A stretch of 64,000 bases of DNA from Fructobacillus evanidus. GTDB lineage: Bacteria; Bacillota; Bacilli; Lactobacillales; Lactobacillaceae. Under the pieces are notes generated by a model that saw nothing but the letters and a program-made list of their open reading frames with translations, had not been told where the DNA came from and did no database searches. A program made the translations under genes and the position numbers. The stretch covers positions 186,001 to 250,000 of the forward strand of contig NZ_CAUZLM010000001.1 of NCBI RefSeq assembly GCF_963580165.1, written 5' to 3'. Position 1 is the stretch's first letter. Each line of letters opens with the position of its first letter. Of the stretch, positions 25,730 through 34,838 are shown piece by piece.

Positions 25730-28138
25730 ATGAAAAAATCAGCCGCCTTTGTGATTGTCGATTTGGAAACCACTAACCCCTCCGTTGAAAAGGGAGGGCG
25801 GATTATTCAAATCGGGATGACCTTTGTAAAAAATAAAAAGATTGTGGAGCACTTCGATTCATTCGTGAATCCTGGTCAAACAATCGATAAAAAAATTCAA
25901 CAATTAACCCATATTAGCCAAAAAGATGTGCGGGATGCGCCGTTTTTTGAAGAACTGGCCCCTTCGTTGCGAGGGTTGTTAAAGGACCAAGTTTTTGTTG
26001 CCCATAACGTGAACTTTGATTACCCTTATTTGAATGCTGAGTTTGCCCGGGTTGGTTTGCCGGAGTTGGACCTGTTGGCAATCGATACCGTTCAGCTGGC
26101 GCAAATTCTTTATCCAACGGCGCCGGGTTACCGCTTGTCTGATTTGACAAAGTACCTCGACTTACCCCTGGTTCAGGCCCACCGAGCCAACGCTGATGCG
26201 GAGGCTACTGCCTACCTGATGTTGTCGCTTTGGCACAAGGCCCAGGGCTTACCCGAAAAGACGAAGAAGGAACTCTTGAGCGTGGATTGGGGGCTGTTGC
26301 GTCAAAGCCAGGATTTCTTGGCGATGGCGATGAAAGACCGGTCCCCGGCTCCGGCATTTTTGGCCGAACGTGAAGAGACGTTAAGTCGTCAGTCCAACCG
26401 AAGCAAAGATTCAAACCGGAACAAAAAAGGCGACGACGTGCCTTATCCGAAGACGTTAGCTGATAAAGATACCGCCCTGGGTCCCGGTTTTTCGGTTGAA
26501 GAAGACCAAGGCCAGGTGATGGACCAGGTGCAGCGTTTTTTGCAGCAGCGGAAACGAGCGGTTTGGCAGTTAACAACACCACCGGAAGTTCGGAAAACGT
26601 TGTCGTATCTATTGCCACTTTTTTACCAAAACCGCCAACAGGCGGCATACCTGCTGGCCCATGACATTACGCTCTTGAACCACCAGGGGGCCATCCTAGC
26701 GGAATTGCAGGAGCGACTGCCTGGGGCCAACTTGTCGGTGGCAAAACTCTACGCACCGCGAGATTACCTGGATGAAAAGAAGTTCCAAAAAGTGCTGACT
26801 GCAGCGAAAAGTCAGGGTGGCGTCTTCTGGCAGGCGCGCGTCCTCGTTTGGCTAGCAGAAAGTCCAGATTTAGCGCTTGTTGACTTGCCAAAGGGCGTGC
26901 AAAATCAGCCTGGCCTGGCAGCTGTCCGTTCTGATGAAACGGGGCCAGCCTTTGTCAAAGCCTTTGACAAGGCGGCCCAGGCGGATGTGGTTCTTTTGAC
27001 CTTTGCGGCCTTCTTTGCCATTTCAGAGAATTTGGAAAAGGCAAGCAAGTATCAGGATCGGCCCGTGGCCATTTTGGAAAAGCCGATTGCGCTGTTGACT
27101 GCCATTCAAGAGGGCTTTGGTCTGACGTTGCCTTTGAGCTTTTACCAAGATCAAGTAGCCCGTTTGGCTGATTTGGCAGCTAGCTTGCCGAAGAAGACAC
27201 AGGGACAGTGGAAGGTGGCGCTCCACAACTGGGAAGAGGCCAGCAATAAGATTGATGGTCAGGCTGAAGATATCGGTCTGGTGAAGACAGGTAAGGCGGT
27301 CTTGAATCGCTTGTTGGACTTGGTTGATTTGGCAGCCAAGGCTGATTTTAACCATAAATTGACGCAAGCGGATTTAACGGCTAAATTAGCCAAGCTTTCG
27401 TGGCTATCAGCACACCAAGAATACTTGGCCAACATCTCGTGGCACATTCAAAAGGAACCGGCCGTTCAAAACCTGATTTTTGAGGTCAAGGCCGACTTGC
27501 TTTACCAAAAGTATTTCTTAAAGCAGGTGGATAAAGTTCTTGTCGTTTCGTCCTATTTACCAGATGATTTAGCAACCTTCTTGGCTCAGACGCCGGGGGC
27601 TCTGTTGCCTGAAAAAAGCGAATTCGAGGGAACAACGGATAACCAGTTGACGACGGTGTTGACCACGAGTCGCAACGAAGACCAGCAGATTGAACAGCTG
27701 ATTTTAGCCAAGGTGCAACACTTTGTTCTGATTGTGGAGGACCATGCCGCTTTGAAGCATTGGTACTACAAGTTATCGGACCGCTATGGTGATGACTATG
27801 TTGTCTATGCGCAGGATATTTCAGCGCCCCTAATCAAGGCTGCCCGCCAGAGCAGCCAAGAGGACCAGTCAATTTTGATTGTCCTACCAGAATATTTGTC
27901 GGCGATTTGGCAACAAAGTCTGCAGGTGCCGGCTGTGGCCGTCATCTCACAGGCCCATCGCTGGGTTGATGTGACGACGCTCACACCGCTATTAATTGCC
28001 CTTCAAAAACAAGAAAAGTCCGTTTTACTTGCTTCCTTTAACCAGGGACAGGTCAAGGCGCTTTCGAATCGATTGGCAACCGTAAATAGTCGGTACAAAC
28101 GGGTAAAAGCGAACTTTTACCAAAAAAAGCTTTCATAA
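25730..28138 (+). CDS. dinG: DinG-like protein: DEDDh exonuclease with degenerate helicase domain
   Basis: An 802-residue protein, shorter than typical DinG/DnaQ-type fusions of about 900 or more. Residues 1-175 form a DnaQ-like 3'-5' exonuclease with all acidic/His residues visible: DLET, HNVNFDYPYL and HRANADAEA. The remainder aligns with a superfamily 2 helicase but its motifs are eroded. Where Walker A should read GTGxGKT it reads TPPEVRKT (near 282), and no DEAH box is found where PVAILEKPIAL stands. ATP-driven unwinding is therefore unlikely. AAAGGAG precedes the ATG. The order dinG, ypmB, aspB, asnS, dnaD of Bacillus is retained, split here by the lysine operon. Confidence 0.85.
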   Translation: MKKSAAFVIVDLETTNPSVEKGGRIIQIGMTFVKNKKIVEHFDSFVNPGQTIDKKIQQLTHISQKDVRDAPFFEELAPSLRGLLKDQVFVAHNVNFDYPYLNAEFARVGLPELDLLAIDTVQLAQILYPTAPGYRLSDLTKYLDLPLVQAHRANADAEATAYLMLSLWHKAQGLPEKTKKELLSVDWGLLRQSQDFLAMAMKDRSPAPAFLAEREETLSRQSNRSKDSNRNKKGDDVPYPKTLADKDTALGPGFSVEEDQGQVMDQVQRFLQQRKRAVWQLTTPPEVRKTLSYLLPLFYQNRQQAAYLLAHDITLLNHQGAILAELQERLPGANLSVAKLYAPRDYLDEKKFQKVLTAAKSQGGVFWQARVLVWLAESPDLALVDLPKGVQNQPGLAAVRSDETGPAFVKAFDKAAQADVVLLTFAAFFAISENLEKASKYQDRPVAILEKPIALLTAIQEGFGLTLPLSFYQDQVARLADLAASLPKKTQGQWKVALHNWEEASNKIDGQAEDIGLVKTGKAVLNRLLDLVDLAAKADFNHKLTQADLTAKLAKLSWLSAHQEYLANISWHIQKEPAVQNLIFEVKADLLYQKYFLKQVDKVLVVSSYLPDDLATFLAQTPGALLPEKSEFEGTTDNQLTTVLTTSRNEDQQIEQLILAKVQHFVLIVEDHAALKHWYYKLSDRYGDDYVVYAQDISAPLIKAARQSSQEDQSILIVLPEYLSAIWQQSLQVPAVAVISQAHRWVDVTTLTPLLIALQKQEKSVLLASFNQGQVKALSNRLATVNSRYKRVKANFYQKKLS

Positions 28139-28147
28139 AATTAAGAA

Positions 28148-28177
28148 AAGACAGCCAATTGAGGCTGTCTTTTTTGT
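28148..28177 (+). terminator. Terminator after dinG-like gene
   Basis: AAGACAGCC and GGCTGTCTT form a 9-bp stem with a 6-base loop and T tract. Confidence 0.9.
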
Positions 28178-28206
28178 TAAAAAGATAATTTATTTTGTCA
28201 GGAGTG

Positions 28207-28235
28207 TTGACATGAGAAAAAATCTCATGTATATT
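28207..28235 (+). promoter_or_regulatory. Lysine operon promoter with embedded operator-like palindrome
   Basis: TTGACA (28207-28212) and TATATT (28230-28235) are 17 bases apart. A perfect 21-bp dyad with arms ACATGAGA (28210-28217) and TCTCATGT (28223-28230) fills the spacer and touches both hexamers. Such placement would let a dimeric repressor block polymerase, adding a layer above the riboswitch. Confidence 0.7.
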
Positions 28236-28249
28236 AATGGCAACTTAAT

Positions 28250-28396
28250 AAGTAATAGAGGTCGCAACCAACAAGAGTACCGAACATTGTTCGCGAAAGG
28301 GGCGGTTGCCGAAGCTGATGGGGTCAGAGCCATTTTGCTGGGCCAATAGTTAAGAGCTATTGGACTGTCGCTGCAAATGCAGCGGGGAGCTATTCA
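28250..28396 (+). promoter_or_regulatory. Lysine riboswitch (L box)
   Basis: The conserved landmarks appear in order: AATAGAGG with GC at the 5' side of P1, AAGAGTA, GGCGGTTGCCGAAG, the paired ATAGTTAAGAGCTAT arm, the GCTGCAAATGCAGC arm, and GGGGAGCTATT closing P1. It precedes a terminator and the lysine biosynthesis genes, so lysine binding should promote termination. Confidence 0.93.
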
Positions 28397-28426
28397 ACTG
28401 TTTTTTTGTGACTATTTTTAGACAAT

Positions 28427-28469
28427 AATCCAAACGACAGGGATAAACCCCCGTTGTTTGGATTTTTTT
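28427..28469 (+). terminator. Riboswitch-controlled terminator
   Basis: AATCCAAACGAC pairs with GTTGTTTGGATT (one G-U), with a GGG/CCC extension, and is followed by seven T. Another T tract at 28401-28407 directly follows the aptamer. Confidence 0.85.
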
Positions 28470-28488
28470 ATTGCCTAAGGAGGCTCAC

Positions 28489-29601
28489 ATGGTTGTCGCT
28501 AATCACCGTCCAAGTCGTTTATTGATTTCAAAGGCAGCGGTGGCCAAAAATTTGCAAGTTATGCGTGAGAGTAGCCACGCCAACTTTATTTTCATGACGG
28601 TGAAGGCCAATGCCTACGGCTTTGGTTTGTTGGAAATGAGTCAGGCTGCTGTTGAAGGTGGTGCCGATGGCTTAGCCGTTGCCGTGATGGATGAGGCGAT
28701 TGCCTTACGCAAGGCCGGTTTTTGCCAGCCAATCTTGGTTTTGGGCCTTACGTCCCCTGAGTTTGCTCAGCTAATGGCTGATTACCAAATCATTGCCACG
28801 GTTGCTGATCGTGAAACCTTGAAACAGGCTGAAGCCAATTTGCGTCTTGGCGGTCCTAAGCTCCAGGTTAACTTGGCGGTCGACACGGGCATGGGCCGAA
28901 TCGGCTTTCGTAACCGAGAAGAGTTGAGTGCGGCGATTGACGATGTTCAAGATGCTGATTTCTTACTTTACCAAGGTATTATGACTCACTTCGCCACGGC
29001 CGATGATGTTGACACGACATACTTTGAAGGTCAGCTGGCAACTTGGCATGAACTTACCGATGGGTTACCAATGCCACCGATGGTTCACTTGGCTAACTCG
29101 GCCGCAGCTCTGTACCGTGTTGACCAGATGCCAATGGATGTCATTCGAGCAGGGACTTCGGTCTATGGTATCGAGCCATCCGAAGGGGTATTAAAGTCTG
29201 ACGACTATCTGGAACCGGTGTTGACGCTGGAATCCGAGGTGGTTATGATCAAGCAATTGCCAACTGGTGCCTCTGTTTCCTATGGTGCCACTTACCAAAC
29301 CACCAAGCCCCAATGGATTGCGACTTTGCCAATCGGCTACGGGGATGGCCTACCAAGAGAAACGGTTGGGTATGAGGTTTTGGTTAACGGCCAGAAAGCC
29401 CCAATTGTTGGTAAGTTAGCCATGGACCAACTAATGATTGCTTTGGAAGAACCTGTTCCGGTTGGAACCAAGGTGACTTTCATCGGTAAAAATCAGGGCC
29501 AGGAAAACACGCTGATTGATTTTTCCCACTATTGCGAAATTGATCCATGGGAAATCACGATTCGATTCCAAGATCGCTTAGCACGGTACTTGGTTGATTA
29601 A
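28489..29601 (+). CDS. alr: Alanine racemase family protein in the lysine operon
   Basis: A PLP fold-III racemase of 370 residues. The PLP lysine is in VKANAYGFG near residue 37 and the catalytic Tyr in SVSYGATYQT near 263. The usual GRICMD motif reads GKLAMD here, keeping Met-Asp. It is the first gene after the lysine riboswitch, with AAGGAGG before ATG 28489. Its role may be D-alanine supply for the wall. No diaminopimelate epimerase (dapF) is seen in this operon, so a role in that step is a speculative alternative. An in-frame upstream start lies before the ribosome binding site and is rejected. Confidence 0.9.
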   Translation: MVVANHRPSRLLISKAAVAKNLQVMRESSHANFIFMTVKANAYGFGLLEMSQAAVEGGADGLAVAVMDEAIALRKAGFCQPILVLGLTSPEFAQLMADYQIIATVADRETLKQAEANLRLGGPKLQVNLAVDTGMGRIGFRNREELSAAIDDVQDADFLLYQGIMTHFATADDVDTTYFEGQLATWHELTDGLPMPPMVHLANSAAALYRVDQMPMDVIRAGTSVYGIEPSEGVLKSDDYLEPVLTLESEVVMIKQLPTGASVSYGATYQTTKPQWIATLPIGYGDGLPRETVGYEVLVNGQKAPIVGKLAMDQLMIALEEPVPVGTKVTFIGKNQGQENTLIDFSHYCEIDPWEITIRFQDRLARYLVD

Positions 29602-29653
29602 GCCCCACTTAATCATATTTTGATTGAAAAAGAGAGAAGAAGGAAAGATTCTT

Positions 29654-30955
29654 ATGTCAAACCACTTGCAAGTAAACGACCAGGACCAGCTCATGATTGG
29701 TGGCGTGTTAGCCACTGATTTGGCCAAGGAATATCAAACGCCATTGTACGTTTATGACGTTTTGACCATGCGCAAGCAGATGCGCGCCTTCAAGAAGGCC
29801 TTTGAACAAGCCGGTCAAAAAGGGGCCGTTGCCTACGCTTCAAAAGCATTTGCTTGCCAGGCAATGTACCAGGTAGTTGCTGAAGAAGGCTTGCACTTGG
29901 ACCTTGTTTCCGCCGGTGAAATCTACACGGCGGTGGCTGCGGACTTCCCGATGGCCAATGTTTCTTATAACGGAAACAACAAGTCACTGGCTGATTTGAC
30001 CTTTGCCGTTGAATCCGGGGTTGGCACGATTATTGTTGATAATTTCTTGGAGCTCGACCTCTTGCACCAGGTCATGGCGGATCGAGAGGGCCAGCAAAAC
30101 GTCATCTTGCGTGTGGTTCCAGGAGTATCAGCCCACACCCATGATTACATTCAGACCGGTCAAGTCGATTCTAAGTTTGGTTTCGATTTGGAATCTGGTC
30201 AAGCTAAGCGAGCTTATGAAATCGCTGAAGGCGATGAAAGCTTGCACCTGCTTGGTTTGTCAGCTCACATCGGTTCTCAGATTTTTGAGGAAGATGGCTT
30301 TGAATTGGCCGGCCAGAAATTAGTTGATTTGTGTGCTTCTTGGGATTACCAGCCAGAAGTCTTGGACCTTGGCGGTGGCTTTGGAATTGCCTACACGGAT
30401 GCTGATAAGCCACGCCTACCAGAAAACCTCGTTTTGGCCTTACTGAAGAGCGTCCAGGAACAAACGGCTAAAAAGGGCATGGCTCAACCAGATATCTGGA
30501 TTGAGCCAGGTCGTTCAATCGCAGGACCAGCTGGTTACAGCTTGTACACCGTTGGTTCTCGCAAGGATATCCCTGGTGTGCGGACTTACTTGGCCGTTGA
30601 TGGGGGAATGGGTGATAACATTCGTCCAGCCCTTTACCAGGCCGATTACCAAGCGGTCTTGGCCAACAACGTTCACGGGGCGCCGGCAGAGCATGTTCGC
30701 CTAGTCGGTAAGTATTGTGAATCAGGGGATGTTTTGATTCAAGACCAGGAATTGCCAGCAACAGAGCCAGGCGACTTGGTCGCCGTTTTGAATACCGGTG
30801 CTTACGGGTACTCAATGGCCTCCCGCTACAACCGCAACCCCGTGCCAGCCGTGGTCTTCGTTGAAAACGGCCTCTCACAACTGGTGGTCGAAGGTGAAAG
30901 CTTGGCTGATTTGACCAGCCACGACCGTGCTTACCAATTACCTGGTAAGTGGTAA
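29654..30955 (+). CDS. lysA: Diaminopimelate decarboxylase
   Basis: Converts meso-diaminopimelate to L-lysine, the last step of the pathway. The 433-residue PLP enzyme has the cofactor lysine in VAYASKAFACQAM, the HIGSQI motif, the glycine loop LDLGGGFGIAY, the substrate-site ESGD (about 30720), and GAYGYSMAS near the end. The start is ATG 29654 with GAAGGAAAG upstream; an earlier TTG-type start precedes that site. Confidence 0.95.
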   Translation: MSNHLQVNDQDQLMIGGVLATDLAKEYQTPLYVYDVLTMRKQMRAFKKAFEQAGQKGAVAYASKAFACQAMYQVVAEEGLHLDLVSAGEIYTAVAADFPMANVSYNGNNKSLADLTFAVESGVGTIIVDNFLELDLLHQVMADREGQQNVILRVVPGVSAHTHDYIQTGQVDSKFGFDLESGQAKRAYEIAEGDESLHLLGLSAHIGSQIFEEDGFELAGQKLVDLCASWDYQPEVLDLGGGFGIAYTDADKPRLPENLVLALLKSVQEQTAKKGMAQPDIWIEPGRSIAGPAGYSLYTVGSRKDIPGVRTYLAVDGGMGDNIRPALYQADYQAVLANNVHGAPAEHVRLVGKYCESGDVLIQDQELPATEPGDLVAVLNTGAYGYSMASRYNRNPVPAVVFVENGLSQLVVEGESLADLTSHDRAYQLPGKW

Positions 30956-31064
30956 AATCAGCTTTGGCGAGACTGGCTTGATTTCATTAGCCTGTCTTGT
31001 TGAACTGAAAGAAGCAATCGAACTTAAATAAGAAGAAAACAACGCGAAAAGGAAAACTAAAAAC

Positions 31065-31775
31065 ATGACTGAAATGGATACAGCGGCGATCATTAATTAC
31101 TTGGCAACTTCTAAAAAGAAGACACCGGCAAAGGTGACCTTAGCTGGTGATTTGGCTCAAATTACTTGGCCAAATGATGTGCAAGCTTTTATTGAAGAAA
31201 AAACTGGGACCGTATTTGGTGATATGCAAGTTATCCAACCAATTTTGGATGACAACCAGGCAGCCATTACCGACTACCACGTTGAATTAATTGCCCGTAA
31301 CTCCGGGGTGCCATTGTTGAACACCCAGCACTTGAATGCCCGGATTGAACCAGGGGCTTTGATTCGTGACCGAGTTCAAATCGATGACCAGGTCGTGGTT
31401 ATGATGGGGGCCGTGATTAACATTGGTGCCAAAATTGGTGCCGGCTCGATGATTGATATGGGCGCTGTCTTGGGCGGCCGAGCTGAAGTTGGTAAGAACT
31501 GCCACATTGGTGCTGGTGCTGTTTTGGCGGGTGTGATTGAACCTGCCTCAGCAGAACCTGTCCGTGTTGGCGATGGTGCCTTGGTTGGTGCCAACGCCGT
31601 TGTCATCGAAGGGGTTCAAGTTGGTGCTGGAGCGGTTGTTGCCGCAGGTGCCATTGTGACAGAAGACGTTCCTGAAAGAACGGTTGTGGCTGGGGTACCG
31701 GCTAAGGTCATTAAGCAAATCGATGCTCAAACGGAGCAAAAGACGGCCTTGGTTGCTGCCTTACGCGATTTGTAA
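31065..31775 (+). CDS. dapD: Tetrahydrodipicolinate N-acetyltransferase
   Basis: Acetylates tetrahydrodipicolinate using acetyl-CoA, defining the acetylase branch of lysine synthesis (the Bacillus YkuQ/DapH type). The 236-residue protein has an N-terminal DapH domain and a left-handed beta-helix of hexapeptide repeats from about residue 90 (GALIRDRVQI, GAVINIGAKIGAG, GANAVVIEGVQVGAG). The 110 bases before it hold AAAAGGAAAA but no clear extra promoter. Confidence 0.95.
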   Translation: MTEMDTAAIINYLATSKKKTPAKVTLAGDLAQITWPNDVQAFIEEKTGTVFGDMQVIQPILDDNQAAITDYHVELIARNSGVPLLNTQHLNARIEPGALIRDRVQIDDQVVVMMGAVINIGAKIGAGSMIDMGAVLGGRAEVGKNCHIGAGAVLAGVIEPASAEPVRVGDGALVGANAVVIEGVQVGAGAVVAAGAIVTEDVPERTVVAGVPAKVIKQIDAQTEQKTALVAALRDL

Positions 31776-31867
31776 ACAAGAGAGTTTGCTAGCAAACGAC
31801 TGGAAGATGGCCGCGCGACCTAGCTGATTAGAGAGAAGTTTTCATGGTCCATGAAAGGGAGGCTTTG

Positions 31868-33019
31868 ATGTCCGATCCAACCATTAATTTAGCGCAGGTT
31901 CGGCGTGATTTACACGCCATTCCAGAGTTGGCTTTGCATGAAGTGCAAACAAAACAATATTTGAAAAATACAATTGCCGCCTTTGCGAGCGATTTCTTAA
32001 CCATCAAAGAGGTGCCGGAAGTTGAAACGGCCTTACTGGTCCGCTTGGCCGGGACGAACCCGGAGAAAACAATTGGCTATCGGGCTGACATTGACGCCTT
32101 ACCAATTGAGGAGGAAACAGGCCTGCCCTTTGCTTCCAAACATCCAGGTGTGATGCATGCCTGTGGCCACGATGTTCATATGACGGTTGCCCTGGGTATT
32201 TTGGCTCACTTTGCGAAAAATCAGCCTAAAGATAATCTGATTTTTATCTTTCAACCGGCAGAAGAATCCGAGGCTGGGGGTAAACGTTTGTATGAGGCCG
32301 GCGCACTCACGGGTGATTTTAAACCGGATGAACTTTACGCCTTGCATGACCAGCCAGCCTTGCCGGCCGGTCAGATTGCAACCAAAATGGGCACACTCTT
32401 TGCCGGGACAACGGAGATTCATCTTCAGGTTGTTGGCCAGGGTGGTCACGCGGCTTATCCCCACCAGGCTAAGGATGCTTTGGTTGCCGCTTCTGCCTTT
32501 GTCAGCCAGGTGCAAACCGTGGTTTCCCGCAATGTTGACCCCATTCATGGTGGGGTCGTGACGATTGGTTCCTTTCATGCTGGCACAATCGGTAACGTGA
32601 TTGCCGGTGAAGCCAAGTTGGCCGGGACAATTCGGGCCTTTACCCAAACGGACTTGGAGATGATGCAAAAACGGGTCCGCGCCATTGCGGATGGGATTGC
32701 CGTCGCCTTTGATGTTCAAATGAACTTGGAGCTCATTCAGGGTGGTTACTATCCGGTTGAAAATGATCCAAAAACTACGGCAGCCTTTATGGCTTTTATG
32801 GAAGAAGATCCGGAAGTTGACTTTGTAGAAGCACAGCCGGCAATGACTGGCGAAGACTTCGGCTTCCTACTCAATAAGTTCCCAGGCACGATGTTTTGGC
32901 TTGGGGTTGGTGACCCCAAACATAGCCTTCATGATGCCCGGTTGAACCCCGATGAGCGAGCTTTAAACGCCGGTGTTCAGGCGATGGTCGCTTACTTTAA
33001 ACAACGAATGGCCCAATAA
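31868..33019 (+). CDS. dapL: N-acetyldiaminopimelate deacetylase
   Basis: An M20-family amidohydrolase of 383 residues (YkuR type) that removes the acetyl group to give LL-diaminopimelate. Metal-site motifs: HACGHDVHM near 97, Glu pair in QPAEESEAGG near 130, and ALHDQPALP near 163; the C-terminal His is in KHSLHDARL. GGGAGG precedes ATG 31868. An in-frame ATG at 31844 lacks a good site. Naming varies (dapL, dapE-like, hipO-like). Confidence 0.92.
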   Translation: MSDPTINLAQVRRDLHAIPELALHEVQTKQYLKNTIAAFASDFLTIKEVPEVETALLVRLAGTNPEKTIGYRADIDALPIEEETGLPFASKHPGVMHACGHDVHMTVALGILAHFAKNQPKDNLIFIFQPAEESEAGGKRLYEAGALTGDFKPDELYALHDQPALPAGQIATKMGTLFAGTTEIHLQVVGQGGHAAYPHQAKDALVAASAFVSQVQTVVSRNVDPIHGGVVTIGSFHAGTIGNVIAGEAKLAGTIRAFTQTDLEMMQKRVRAIADGIAVAFDVQMNLELIQGGYYPVENDPKTTAAFMAFMEEDPEVDFVEAQPAMTGEDFGFLLNKFPGTMFWLGVGDPKHSLHDARLNPDERALNAGVQAMVAYFKQRMAQ

Positions 33020-33118
33020 GCAGCACCCAGGGAAACTGATTTTTCAGCTTGCCAGTTAATAATTATTTGAAAGATACAAGAAATCGCTATAGCTAGAGAT
33101 GAGAGAGGATGGCTTTTG

Positions 33119-34000
33119 ATGATGACAGCAAATTTGATTACCGCATTAATTACCCCATTTACCAGTCAGGATGAAATTGACTATGAGGCCTTAGACCGTT
33201 TAACGGATAAGTTACTAAATGAAGGAACGGAGGGCTTTGTCATCGGTGGTACAACCGGTGAGTCACCTACGTTGACGGAGGAAGAACGTCTTTCCTTGTA
33301 CCGCCACTTTGCCCAATACGTGAACGGCCGGGGACCCATTATTGCCAATGTTGGCACAAATAACACGGCAGAATCCGTGGCTTTGGCTGAGACTGCCAGT
33401 CAAATCGAGGGTGTGACTGGTATTTTGGCTGTCACGCCTTACTACAATAAGCCAGATCAGGATGGTATGATTGCCCACTTCACAGCAATCGCTAATGCCA
33501 GTCAAGTGCCATTGATGTTGTATAACATTCCTGGTCGGTCAAGTGTTTCGTTGACCAATGATTCTGTTTTGTTCTTATCTCACCACCCAAATATTAATGC
33601 GGTTAAGCAGGTGACTTCGATTGATGATTTGGCCGTTTTGGTTGATCAAGCGCCAGAAGGCTTTGCCGTTTATACAGGTGAGGATAGCCAAACATTGGCG
33701 GCAAAGGCCGTTGGTTGTGCCGGTACGATTTCAGTTGCCTCACACCTCTATAGCCGTGAGATGCAAGCGCTCTTTGCCGCTCTTGACGCCGGTGATGTGG
33801 CCTTGGCAGGTCAGTACCAACGCTTTTTGACGCCGCGGATGAACGTTTTGTTCTCTCATCCATCACCAAGTCCCGTAAAGGCCATCTTAGCTAAGCAGGG
33901 CTTGATTGAAAATCAGTTACGTTTACCATTGCTGCCTTTGACTGAGCAGCAAACAGCAGAAGTAGAGGCCGTATTAGGCCGGCAAGGAGTTGTTGCATGA
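33119..34000 (+). CDS. dapA: 4-hydroxy-tetrahydrodipicolinate synthase
   Basis: Condenses pyruvate and aspartate semialdehyde, the first committed step. The 293-residue aldolase has GGTTGESPTLTEEE near 45, the Tyr of YYNKPDQDG near 108-112, YNIPGRSS, and the Schiff-base Lys in AVKQVT near 161. Two adjacent ATGs are possible; AGAGG at 33104-33108 favours 33119. The gene end overlaps dapB by ATGA. Confidence 0.95.
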   Translation: MMTANLITALITPFTSQDEIDYEALDRLTDKLLNEGTEGFVIGGTTGESPTLTEEERLSLYRHFAQYVNGRGPIIANVGTNNTAESVALAETASQIEGVTGILAVTPYYNKPDQDGMIAHFTAIANASQVPLMLYNIPGRSSVSLTNDSVLFLSHHPNINAVKQVTSIDDLAVLVDQAPEGFAVYTGEDSQTLAAKAVGCAGTISVASHLYSREMQALFAALDAGDVALAGQYQRFLTPRMNVLFSHPSPSPVKAILAKQGLIENQLRLPLLPLTEQQTAEVEAVLGRQGVVA

Positions 34001-34761
34001 AAACCGTCTTTCTCGCAGGCGCCCAGGGGAAAATGGGGCAGTCGATTGAAGAATTGATCGAAAGCCAAGCTGATTTTTCATTGGCAGGACGCTTAACGAC
34101 TAAAAGAGCGCTCGACCAACAGTCAGATGGCCAAGAAAGTACTGCGCCAACCTTTACTGACCTATCAGCCATTGACGTCAGTGCTGATGTTTGGGTTGAT
34201 GTGACCAATCCAGCCGTTGCCTTTGAAAATGGCCAATACGCCTTGACTCATGGTTTTGACTTGGTAATGGGGACGTCTGGCTTACAGGCAGACGACTTTG
34301 AAAAGTTGCGAGCTTTGGCTTTGGAAAACGATCAATCAGCATTGGTTGTCCCTAACTTTTCAATTACGGCGGTTTTGTTGATGCAGTTTGCCGGTCAAGC
34401 GGCTAAGTACTTGCCCGCAGCCGAAATCATTGAGGCCCACCATGAGGATAAGGTCGATGCGCCCTCTGGGACGGCAAAGGCCACCGCTGATTTGATCGTC
34501 GCTGCCCGTCAAGAAGAACCTGCAATTCCACATTCGGACGCTTCGGCCCGTGGTGACCAAAGCCAGGGGGTGCCGGTGCATGCCATGCGTTTGCCAGGCA
34601 TCTTAGCCGAGGAGACAGTTGTCTTTGGTTCTGCTGGAGAAACATTAACAATTAAACAATCAACAAATAATCGTTCGTCTTTCATGACAGGAGTTGCTCG
34701 TTCAATTCGGAAAGTCGATGAAATTGATGGATTAGAAATCGGATTAGATAAAATTCTCTAA
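33997..34761 (+). CDS. dapB: 4-hydroxy-tetrahydrodipicolinate reductase
   Basis: NAD(P)H-dependent reductase of 254 residues. The N-terminal VFLAGAQGKMGQSI is the cofactor loop, EAHHEDKVDAPSGTA is the active-site signature with the His-His and Lys, and VFGSAGETLTI is typical near the C terminus. Translationally coupled to dapA by an ATGA overlap. Confidence 0.95.
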   Translation: MKTVFLAGAQGKMGQSIEELIESQADFSLAGRLTTKRALDQQSDGQESTAPTFTDLSAIDVSADVWVDVTNPAVAFENGQYALTHGFDLVMGTSGLQADDFEKLRALALENDQSALVVPNFSITAVLLMQFAGQAAKYLPAAEIIEAHHEDKVDAPSGTAKATADLIVAARQEEPAIPHSDASARGDQSQGVPVHAMRLPGILAEETVVFGSAGETLTIKQSTNNRSSFMTGVARSIRKVDEIDGLEIGLDKIL

Positions 34762-34838
34762 TTTATTTTTAATAATATGGTAGAATGGTGCAAAGCAATG
34801 TAAAAGGATTTGTTTAGAATAGAATAGGAGTGGTTTTC

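Noticed and set aside
26205..26648. 147-residue minus-strand frame inside the dinG-like gene
   Set aside because: Shadow of the plus-strand coding sequence with Pro/Arg-rich composition and no start signals.
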